A stretch of DNA of 5,126 bases from DASTCC01 sp035711465. GTDB lineage: Bacteria > Acidobacteriota > Vicinamibacteria > Vicinamibacterales > SCN-69-37. Below, piece by piece: positions 1 to 5,126 of this stretch. Below the pieces are notes generated by a model, which saw nothing but the letters and a program-made list of their open reading frames with translations, was not told where the DNA came from and ran no database searches. The stretch is from positions 1 to 5,126 of the forward strand of contig DASTCC010000599.1 in the NCBI GenBank assembly GCA_035711465.1, read 5' to 3'. Position numbers and translations under genes: made by a program. Numbering within the stretch: position 1 is the stretch's first letter; every line of letters starts with the position of its first letter.

Positions 1-1
1 C

Positions 2-757
2 GATCTCACCGGTCGCCAGGACGATCAGCAGCCGTTCGAGGCGTTCACGGTGCCGGTGCCGGTCGCCGATCCCGGTCCGGATGGCGTGCCCGGCTCATCG
101 GATGACGGCGCGCCAATCACCGCGTATCAGGTGTCCGCCGATCGCGTCGGCCTGCCGCCGCTCAACGTCACGCGCAACATCCCGGACACGCGCAACGAGG
201 ACTGGACGTTCGAGCTCTCGGCGACGCGCCGGCTCAGCGGCCGCTGGTCGATGACGGCGGACTTCTCGCATCTGTGGACGCATGACAACGCCAGCGGCTA
301 TCTCGGACAGCCCGTGCGAGCCAACGCCGTGCCGGTCACGCCAAACGACTTCATCCACGCCGATGACAACGGCCGGCATGTGTTCCGCGTCTGGTCCGCC
401 AAGGTCTTCGGCACCGTCGCCGCGCCCTGGGGCATCTCTGTGACGCCGATGCTCCGCCACCAGTCCGGCCAGCCCTTCGGCCGCACCATCGTCGCCGCGC
501 TCAACTACAGCCGCAGCGTCCGGATTCTCGCCGAGCCGATCGGCACGCGGCGGATGGATGCGGTTACGGTCCTCGACGTCCGCGTCGAGAAATCCCTGCC
601 GCGCCTGCTCCGGCACTCGAGCGTCTTCGTCGACGTCTTCAACGCGCTCAACGCCAACCCGGCGACGACGATCAGCTGGTCGTCGGATGCGTTTCAGCGG
701 CCGCTGACGATCATGTCGCCGCGCATCGTGCGGCTCGGCGTGCGGATCGTCTGGTAA
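2..757 (+). CDS. TonB-dependent outer-membrane receptor, C-terminal part (5' end outside window)
   Basis: The reading frame is open from the left edge and ends at TAA 755-757, giving 251 visible residues; the real start lies upstream (the GTG at 50 is merely an internal valine codon). What is visible looks like the last strands of a beta-barrel: alternating polar and hydrophobic stretches such as WTFELSATRRLSGRWSMTAD, a segment LDVRVEKSLP followed by VFVDVFNALNANPATT, and a C-terminal tryptophan (LGVRIVW), the aromatic end typical of barrels folded by the BAM machinery. The segment DVFNALNAN is the usual pre-terminal strand of SusC/CirA-like receptors. Near the left edge there is an Asp/Gly-rich loop, DPGPDGVPGSSDDG (visible residues 23-36), of a kind often seen in receptors of Acidobacteriota. 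Such proteins import siderophores, glycans or other large ligands using TonB energy; the ligand cannot be told from this end. The plug and any carboxypeptidase-like N-terminal domain are out of view. The ABC exporter follows 30 bases downstream on the same strand. Confidence 0.85.
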   Translation, partial: DLTGRQDDQQPFEAFTVPVPVADPGPDGVPGSSDDGAPITAYQVSADRVGLPPLNVTRNIPDTRNEDWTFELSATRRLSGRWSMTADFSHLWTHDNASGYLGQPVRANAVPVTPNDFIHADDNGRHVFRVWSAKVFGTVAAPWGISVTPMLRHQSGQPFGRTIVAALNYSRSVRILAEPIGTRRMDAVTVLDVRVEKSLPRLLRHSSVFVDVFNALNANPATTISWSSDAFQRPLTIMSPRIVRLGVRIVW

Positions 758-787
758 GGCGGATCGGCGCGGGCGTCTGCCGCGCCT

Positions 788-2749
788 GTGACAAGATCGC
801 GGAGCATGCGCTCCGCCCGCGCGTCGCGCCAGCGCTTTCGCCATTTCGTTCAGGACTACCGTCGCGGCAAGCTCGACGACGAGGCGGCCGGCAAGGTCGA
901 GAAGCCGGAGGGCGGGGCCGCGCGCGACGGTGGCGCCGGCGAGCCGTCGACCGATGCGCCGCCGACGCGCGTCGGGCGGCGGTTTCTGCGCGAGTACCTC
1001 CGCTGGCTCTGGCCGCATCGCTACGCGGTGGCCGCGATGTTCACGCTCGCGCTCGCCGGCGCCGGCCTGCAGATGATCGAGCCGCTGTTCATGCGGTTCA
1101 TCATCGACCGCGTCCTGCTCGAGACGAGCATCGATCAGGCGACGCGGCTCTCGCGTCTGCAGCTGGGCGGCGCGGCGTTCCTCGGCGTCGTCCTGCTCGC
1201 GAGCCTCATCGGCCTCCTCAAGGACTATCGCCAGCGCCTGCTGAACATCCGGGTGATGCTGTCGCTCCGGCGGGCGCTGTTCGACCGCCTGTTGCACCTG
1301 CCGCTGCCGCGGCTCTGGGAGATGAAGACCGGCGGGATCCTGTCGCGGCTCACCGGCGACGTCGAGACCACGACCGGCCTGCTGCAGATGGCGATCATCT
1401 CGCCGTCGCTGTCGATCGTTCGCCTGGTGATCGCGGTCGGCGTGCTGCTCGTCCTCAACTGGCGGCTGGCGCTGATGGCGATGGCGGTGATCCCGGGCGC
1501 GATGCTGATCAGCTTCGCGTCGGCGCGGCGCATCCGGCCTATCTACCGGTCGGTGCGCAAGGAGATCGAGGGCATCGACGGCCGCGTCGGCGAGACGTTC
1601 TCGGGCATTCGGGTCGTCCGTTCCTTCGGCCGCGAGATGCGCGAGCTGCTCGAGTACATGCGCGGACGCCACACCGTGTTGCGCAAGGAGCTGTTCGCGT
1701 ACCGGCGCGAGCTCGTGTTGTGGACGTCGTGGGGCCTGCTGGTCTCGGGCGTCAACGTGATCATCGTCTGGTACGGCGGCTACCTGAACCTGATGGGCAG
1801 CGCGTCGATCGGCGACATCATGGCGTTCCAGTGGTACACGTTCCTGCTGCTGACCCCGGTATGGCAGATCGTGAACTCGTTCTCGGAGTTGCAACGGTCC
1901 CTGGCGGCGATGGAGCGGGTCTTCGAGATCCTCGCCCTCGAGGACGACAAGCCGGATCGGCCCGGCGCGATCGACGCGCCGCCGCTGGTCGAGGAGATTC
2001 GCTTCGAGGCGGTCGAATTCGAGTATCGCGCGGGCCGGCCGGTGGTGCGCGATTTCAGCGTCGTCGTCCCGGGCGGGTCGGTCGTCGCGCTGGTCGGGCG
2101 CTCGGGCGCGGGCAAGACGACGGTCACGGATCTGGTCGCGCGGTTCCACGATCCGACGCGCGGCCGGATTCTGCTCAACGGCGTCGACATCCGCGAGTTC
2201 CGGCTGAGAAGCTACCGCGCGCTGCTGGCGATCGTGCAGCAGGATGTGTTCCTGTTCGACGGATCGGCGAAGGACAACATCGCCTACGGCCGGCGGGGCG
2301 CCACCGACGCCGAGATCGAGGACGCGGCGCGCCGCGCCAACGCGCACGAGTTCATCGATCGGCTGCCGGACCGGTACGACACGTTCGTCGGCGAGCGCGG
2401 CGTCAAGCTGTCGGGCGGGCAGCAGCAGCGGCTCGCGATCGCGCGCGCGATCCTGGCCTCGCCGCAGATCCTGATCCTCGACGAAGCGACGAGCAACCTC
2501 GACACCGAAAGCGAGCAGCTGATCCAGGCGTCGATGGCGGCGCTGCTCGTCGGCCGGACGACCTTCGTCATCGCGCATCGGCTGTCGACGATCCGCCGCG
2601 CCGATCTCATCCTGCTGATGGAGGACGGCCGCATCGTCGAGCGCGGCTCGCACGTCGAGCTGATGGCCGCCGGCGGCGAGTATGCGGCGATGGTGCGGCG
2701 GCAGATGGAGTCGGCCGCTGGCGAGCGCGAAGAGCAGATCCTGCGTTAG
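788..2749 (+). CDS. ABC exporter, fused permease-ATPase (MsbA/ABCB-like half-transporter)
   Basis: A complete 653-residue inner-membrane half-transporter, expected to work as a homodimer that uses ATP to export a lipid, drug or peptide. Hydrophobic segments lie near residues 79-101, 124-145, 204-223, 225-243, 309-332 and 344-363, the six-helix type I exporter layout. The ATPase domain follows: A-loop Tyr413, Walker A GRSGAGKT 437-444, Q-loop Gln485, signature LSGGQQQR 541-548, Walker B ILILDE 561-566 with catalytic Glu566, D-loop SNLD 569-572 and H-loop His597 (IAHRLS). All key residues are present, so it should be active. The first 75 or so residues are a hydrophilic, charged cytoplasmic extension, longer than the short elbow helix of MsbA. 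The start is uncertain: GTG 788 is the longest choice and ATG 806 gives 647 residues; neither has a well-placed Shine-Dalgarno. The 30-base gap to the receptor gene suggests possible cotranscription. The substrate cannot be inferred; lipid A flippase is only one option. The TAG stop overlaps the stop of the minus-strand small gene. Confidence 0.95.
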   Translation: MTRSRSMRSARASRQRFRHFVQDYRRGKLDDEAAGKVEKPEGGAARDGGAGEPSTDAPPTRVGRRFLREYLRWLWPHRYAVAAMFTLALAGAGLQMIEPLFMRFIIDRVLLETSIDQATRLSRLQLGGAAFLGVVLLASLIGLLKDYRQRLLNIRVMLSLRRALFDRLLHLPLPRLWEMKTGGILSRLTGDVETTTGLLQMAIISPSLSIVRLVIAVGVLLVLNWRLALMAMAVIPGAMLISFASARRIRPIYRSVRKEIEGIDGRVGETFSGIRVVRSFGREMRELLEYMRGRHTVLRKELFAYRRELVLWTSWGLLVSGVNVIIVWYGGYLNLMGSASIGDIMAFQWYTFLLLTPVWQIVNSFSELQRSLAAMERVFEILALEDDKPDRPGAIDAPPLVEEIRFEAVEFEYRAGRPVVRDFSVVVPGGSVVALVGRSGAGKTTVTDLVARFHDPTRGRILLNGVDIREFRLRSYRALLAIVQQDVFLFDGSAKDNIAYGRRGATDAEIEDAARRANAHEFIDRLPDRYDTFVGERGVKLSGGQQQRLAIARAILASPQILILDEATSNLDTESEQLIQASMAALLVGRTTFVIAHRLSTIRRADLILLMEDGRIVERGSHVELMAAGGEYAAMVRRQMESAAGEREEQILR

Positions 2750-2895
2750 GCGGCGCGGCGCCGGCGGTAGATCGACAGCCCGCTGAGTCCCGCGCCGAGC
2801 AGCAGGAGAGACGCCGGCTCGGTCAAATCGCCGAGCAGCATTAGCGCGAGCGCGACACACACAACAGCCAGGGCAATCGTCGTCTTCGACTTCAT
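2746..2895 (-). CDS. Miniature PEP-CTERM-like sorting-signal peptide (49 aa)
   Basis: From ATG 2895 to TAA 2746 this encodes 49 residues in two parts. Residues 1-22 are a basic start (MKSK) followed by a hydrophobic run (ALAVVCVALALMLLG), which reads as a signal peptide. Residues 24-49 read TEPASLLLLGAGLSGLSIY then RRRRAA: the E-P-A-S start, a Leu/Gly/Ala membrane helix and a terminal arginine cluster are the standard layout of a PEP-CTERM domain, the tail recognised by exosortase in exopolysaccharide-producing Gram-negative bacteria. The first proline of Pro-Glu-Pro is Thr here. Hardly any mature protein lies between the two parts. A longer version from GTG 2988 (80 residues) would place hydrophilic sequence ahead of the signal and is less likely. 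The Shine-Dalgarno is weak (GGA at 2903-2901, five bases from the ATG). It lies 224 bases downstream of the AraC-type gene on the same strand and converges on the ABC exporter. No exosortase is in the window. It could also be a decayed remnant of a longer PEP-CTERM protein. Confidence 0.65.
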   Translation of the reverse strand: MKSKTTIALAVVCVALALMLLGDLTEPASLLLLGAGLSGLSIYRRRRAA

Positions 2896-3119
2896 GATGG
2901 TCCGATATCCACAACGATCGCCGGCGGCGAGTTGTGCGAGGGAACATGATGACCAGAGCAGGAGTCGTGCCGGTTCCCTGAGATTCACGCCAGGTCGTGA
3001 TTCGTCCCGGTCAAATCAACGCGCGGCCGTGGCTTGTTGCTTTTCCGCGACGGCGGCGATGACCCGCTCGTCTGCTTCCTGCTGGAGATAAGTCAACCCA
3101 GGCAGCGATTCCTGGCCGG
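2896..3119. other. Intergenic stretch without a convincing gene
   Basis: Between the start of the small PEP-CTERM-like gene and the stop of the AraC-type gene I find no credible coding sequence; the short open frames here have no recognisable family sequence and are rich in Arg and Ser from frame bias. It should contain the promoter or read-through leader of the small gene. A TTGACT hexamer occurs on the minus strand at 3096-3091, but no matching -10 element lies at the right distance. A five-base stem (3098-3102 with 3111-3115) sits just after the AraC stop but has no T-run. Confidence 0.5.
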
Positions 3120-4022
3120 TCAGGCGGGATGGCGGCGCCGCCGTTCGCGGAACTGGCGCGGCGTGACGCCGGTCTCGCGACGGAAGAAGCGGCCGAAGTA
3201 TGACGCGTCGGCGAAGCCGAGCTCGGCGGCGATCGCGAACGCGGGATCCGGCGTGTAGAGCAGGCGCCGCTTCGCTTCGAGGACGACGCGTTCGCGAATC
3301 ACGCTCGACGCCGAACGGCCGAGCTCTTTGCGGCAGAGCGCGTTCAGGTGCCCCGGCGTCAGATTGACGCGCGCCGAGTACGTCGAGACCCGATGCGAGC
3401 TGGTGAAGTCGCGCTCGACGAGCATGCGGAATCGATCGACGACCGTCGGGCCCGCGGCCCGGCCGGTCGCGCCCACGCGGCCGACGTACCAGCGATTCAA
3501 GCGCACCAGCAGCTCGTAGAGCACTGCGCGGAGCAGGTGCGGCGCATCAGGCTGGAGATCGCGGATCTCACGCGTCATCGTGCGGAAGCGGCGCAGGAAC
3601 TCCCGCCGCTCGCCGGCGGCGAGCCGAATCGCGCTCGCGTTCCGCGATCGCGCGAAGTACGCGAACTGATCGAGGAAGCGCCCGTCGCTGAACGCTTCGT
3701 GCACGAAATCGGTCGTGAAGAAGAGGCAGGCGCCGTCGACGTGATCCACGTCCCAGCGCCGGACGTCGCCCGGCCGGGTGAAGTACACGAGCCCGGGCTC
3801 GACGGGATGTGCGTCCTCGTCAATCCAGAAGGTGCCGCGACCGCTGGTGACGAGCAGCACGTCGTAGTAGCCGAGGACGTGCGGATACGGCACGGGTCTG
3901 AAGGCCGGGAGATCGGAGAGCAGCGCGGCGTCGATCAGGAGCTCGCGCCCGTACTTCCGCCGCGAGAACGAGATCACGGGAAGCCGGCGACCCGCGACGC
4001 GCTGGCGCCGCCTCGACGTCAT
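3120..4022 (-). CDS. AraC-family transcriptional regulator
   Basis: A 300-residue protein from ATG 4022 to TGA 3120, the usual size for AraC/XylS regulators. The N-terminal half contains a cupin-like sensor segment, with DVLLVTSGRGTFWIDED near residues 54-70 and HPVEPGLVYFTRPGDVRRW near 72-90, expected to bind a small ligand. A linker follows, with helices near 140-180. The C-terminal 100 residues carry the double helix-turn-helix: the first near 212-235 (YSARVNLTPGHLNALCRKEL) and the second near 261-285, with the family pattern IAAELGFADASYFGRFFRRE followed by TGVTPRQFR. Both recognition regions look intact, so DNA binding is expected. The frame stays open upstream to 4244, but that extension runs into the divergent permease gene, is Arg-rich and lacks family sequence, so it was dropped. 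A GTG at 3977 (285 residues, starting VISFS) is an alternative start. No Shine-Dalgarno precedes ATG 4022. It is divergent from the permease, a common arrangement for a local regulator and its target; the inducer is unknown. Confidence 0.92.
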   Translation of the reverse strand: MTSRRRQRVAGRRLPVISFSRRKYGRELLIDAALLSDLPAFRPVPYPHVLGYYDVLLVTSGRGTFWIDEDAHPVEPGLVYFTRPGDVRRWDVDHVDGACLFFTTDFVHEAFSDGRFLDQFAYFARSRNASAIRLAAGERREFLRRFRTMTREIRDLQPDAPHLLRAVLYELLVRLNRWYVGRVGATGRAAGPTVVDRFRMLVERDFTSSHRVSTYSARVNLTPGHLNALCRKELGRSASSVIRERVVLEAKRRLLYTPDPAFAIAAELGFADASYFGRFFRRETGVTPRQFRERRRRHPA

Positions 4023-4037
4023 CGTCGAAAAATACCA
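4022..4037 (-). promoter_or_regulatory. Possible extended -10 promoter for the AraC-type gene, leaderless start
   Basis: Reading the minus strand, TGGTATTTT occupies 4037-4029, matching the extended -10 form TGnTATAAT at TG and at four of six hexamer bases. A start site about seven bases downstream would fall on or next to the A of ATG 4022, giving a leaderless transcript, in keeping with the absence of a Shine-Dalgarno. No -35 hexamer is seen at the usual distance. It is a rare AT-rich patch in GC-rich sequence, but a single weak motif. Confidence 0.25.
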
Positions 4038-4087
4038 GAAGTTCCCGCGTCGTGACCGCGCCGCTCGACGATGGCCGGCGTATCGTG

Positions 4088-4103
4088 TCGGCACGCGTGC
4101 CGA
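4088..4103. promoter_or_regulatory. Perfect 16-bp palindrome in the divergent promoter region (candidate operator or 5'-UTR hairpin)
   Basis: TCGGCACGCGTGCCGA equals its own reverse complement. It lies in the 100-base gap between the AraC-type gene and the permease, ending three bases before the permease Shine-Dalgarno. The position suits an operator for a dimeric regulator, or a hairpin affecting permease translation. AraC-family proteins usually bind direct or asymmetric half-sites, so the neighbouring regulator is not an obvious ligand. Chance is a real alternative in GC-rich DNA. Confidence 0.35.
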
Positions 4104-4106
4104 TGA

Positions 4107-4113
4107 GAGAGGA
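4107..4113 (+). promoter_or_regulatory. Shine-Dalgarno of the permease gene
   Basis: GAGAGGA lies nine bases before ATG 4123 and six before GTG 4120, a proper ribosome-binding distance for either. It is the clearest Shine-Dalgarno in the window and fixes the permease start here, even though the frame stays open further upstream, where no ATG, GTG or TTG occurs back to the AraC start. Confidence 0.6.
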
Positions 4114-4122
4114 ACGACGGTG

Positions 4123-5126
4123 ATGGTGCGGATGGGCGACGAACGTGCACGCCCGGCTGGCCGGCGCCCGCCCCGGGTGCGGTCGCAGCTCGCTGCGGTC
4201 GTCCTGACGGCGATGGGGATTGCGGCGCCGGCGATCGTGTTCACGATCGTACACGCGATTCTGATCGCGCCGTTGCCGTACGCGGCGCCGGAGCGATTGG
4301 CGGCGGTCAGCGCGGCGCTGCCGGGAGCGCAGCAGCCGTTCGCGCTTTTTGCCGGTCCCGAGATCGCCGAGCTGACCGCGCGGACGAGGACGTTGGCCGC
4401 CGCTGGCGGGATGTGGGCGCGGCCGGCGGTGCTGCGTCAGCCGGGCCAGACGGCGACGGAGATTGAAGTCGGCTGGGTGACGCCGGGATTCCTCGAGGCG
4501 CTCGGCGTCGCGCCGCTCATCGGCCGGTTGCCCACGGCGCTCGAGGCGCAGACGCGCGGAAGGGTTGCCGTGCTCAGCCACGATCTGTGGCGTGTGCGCT
4601 ACGCCGGCGACGCCGCGATCGTCGGCCGGCGCCTCGATGTCGACGGCGATCTGGTGACGGTCGTCGGCGTCATGCCGCAGGGCTTTCGCGTGCTGATGCC
4701 CGCCGAATACGGCGTGCCCGAGCGGCTCGACGCGTGGCTGCCGTGGGGAGGCGGCCTCGAAGCGCTGCCGCCATCCTTCCGCGTGTTCGCGGTGATCGGG
4801 CGCCTGGCGCCTGAAGCGACCTGGGGATCCGCGCAAGCCGATCTCGCCGGTATCGGCGCGGCCCTGGCGGGCGGGAACGTCAACTATTCACGTTCCGGAT
4901 TCGAGCTCGGCGCGGTCCCGTTGGCCGCGGCGCTCGCAGCGCCGGTGCGTCCGACGCTGCTCGCGCTCGTCGCCGTTGTCGCGCTGGTCTTCTTGATCGC
5001 GTCGGCGAACGTCGCCAACCTGATGCTGTCGCGCGCGACCGCGCGCGCGCGAGAGATGGCCGTGCGCCTGTCGCTCGGGGCGACGCGAGCGCAGCTCTGG
5101 CGCCGGTGGATGATCGAGAGCGCCGG
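4123..5126 (+). CDS. FtsX/MacB-like ABC permease, acidobacterial ADOP type (3' end outside window)
   Basis: The frame runs from ATG 4123 to the right edge without a stop, giving 334 residues of a protein whose family is usually about 800. A first membrane segment lies near residues 22-48, followed by APLPYAAPERLAAV, matching the 'RPLPYPDPERL' stretch after TM1 in ADOP proteins. Residues about 60-275 form a MacB-type periplasmic domain, including GWVTPGFLEALGVAPLIGR, VAVLSHDLWRVRYAGD, IVGRRLDVDGDLVTVVGVMP and GFRV. A second membrane segment (277-303) leads into ANVANLMLSRATARAREMAV and RLSLGATRAQL, the hallmark start of the FtsX permease domain. Such permeases are thought to work with a MacB-like ATPase in moving substrates out of the envelope, but ADOP members are often encoded without one; none is visible here. 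The N-terminus is odd: the first 20 residues are Arg/Pro-rich and the usual 'LRYALRQLRRSPGFT' lead is missing, while TM1 reads GIAAPAIVFTIV in place of the common GIGANTAIFSVV. GTG 4120 is an equally possible start. It is divergent from the AraC-type gene. Confidence 0.9.
   Translation, partial: MVRMGDERARPAGRRPPRVRSQLAAVVLTAMGIAAPAIVFTIVHAILIAPLPYAAPERLAAVSAALPGAQQPFALFAGPEIAELTARTRTLAAAGGMWARPAVLRQPGQTATEIEVGWVTPGFLEALGVAPLIGRLPTALEAQTRGRVAVLSHDLWRVRYAGDAAIVGRRLDVDGDLVTVVGVMPQGFRVLMPAEYGVPERLDAWLPWGGGLEALPPSFRVFAVIGRLAPEATWGSAQADLAGIGAALAGGNVNYSRSGFELGAVPLAAALAAPVRPTLLALVAVVALVFLIASANVANLMLSRATARAREMAVRLSLGATRAQLWRRWMIESA

Noticed and set aside
2437..2452. Perfect 16-bp palindrome GATCGCGCGCGCGATC in the exporter gene
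   Set aside because: It encodes part of the conserved LAIARAIL stretch after the ABC signature, so codon choice plus protein constraint explains it.
2750..2770. GC-rich inverted repeat right after the exporter stop, considered as a terminator
   Set aside because: No T-run follows, and the bases encode the arginine cluster of the small minus-strand gene.
1720..2844. 374-codon open frame on the plus strand, shifted against the exporter
   Set aside because: Arg/Ala/Gly-rich frame shadow overlapping the exporter ATPase domain, whose motifs are all intact in the annotated frame.
95..2947. 950-codon open frame on the minus strand, antisense to the receptor and exporter
   Set aside because: Its translation is a monotonous Arg/Asp/Ala/His/Gln-rich sequence with no domains, lying opposite two well-recognised genes. 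Strong G/C bias at third codon positions removes stops from the opposite strand.
3098..3115. Small hairpin just after the AraC-type stop codon, considered as a terminator
   Set aside because: Only a five-base stem with an eight-base loop and no T-run after it.
4023..4244. 74-residue N-terminal extension of the AraC-type regulator
   Set aside because: It overlaps the start of the permease gene and has no family-like sequence; ATG 4022 gives the normal family length.
4232..4249. Inverted repeat CGATCGTG-TT-CACGATCG inside the permease
   Set aside because: Lies in the codons of the first membrane helix (AIVFTIV), where repeated Ile-Val codons produce it easily; no regulatory context.
3820..4836. 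338-codon minus-strand frame over the regulator N-terminus and the permease
   Set aside because: Low-complexity Arg/His-rich translation; the opposite strand carries a clear permease and the overlapping regulator uses another frame.

Overview
The window is GC-rich, unambiguously bacterial DNA. The best guess for its source is an acidobacterium, perhaps a Vicinamibacteria-like soil lineage. Three things point there: a large FtsX/MacB-type permease of the acidobacterial 'ADOP' style (3' end off the window), a TonB-dependent receptor tail of the kind common in that phylum, and a PEP-CTERM-like sorting signal. This assignment is inference from protein style, with no marker gene in view.

Layout, left to right. 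Positions 2-757 (+) hold the C-terminal 251 residues of a TonB-dependent outer-membrane receptor. After a 30-base gap, 788-2749 (+) encodes a complete 653-residue fused ABC exporter (six membrane segments followed by one ATPase domain with every catalytic motif intact). Its stop codon overlaps tail-to-tail with the stop of a tiny minus-strand gene, 2746-2895, whose 49-residue product is little more than a signal peptide joined to a PEP-CTERM-like sorting tail. A 224-base stretch without a convincing gene (2896-3119) follows. Then comes a minus-strand AraC-family regulator (3120-4022), and, divergent from it across a 100-base gap, the first 334 residues of the permease (4123-5126, +). The divergent gap carries a perfect 16-bp palindrome, a good ribosome binding site for the permease and a possible extended -10 element for the regulator.

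Functionally the window looks like an ordinary chromosomal region with two envelope-transport pieces on the left (receptor and exporter, possibly cotranscribed) and a regulator/permease pair on the right that may form a regulator-target unit. I see no mobile element, CRISPR array, tRNA or rRNA, and no strong case for a wholly new system. The most unusual item is the miniature PEP-CTERM-like peptide. Very long antisense open frames (up to about 950 codons) are by-products of the codon bias and are not genes.
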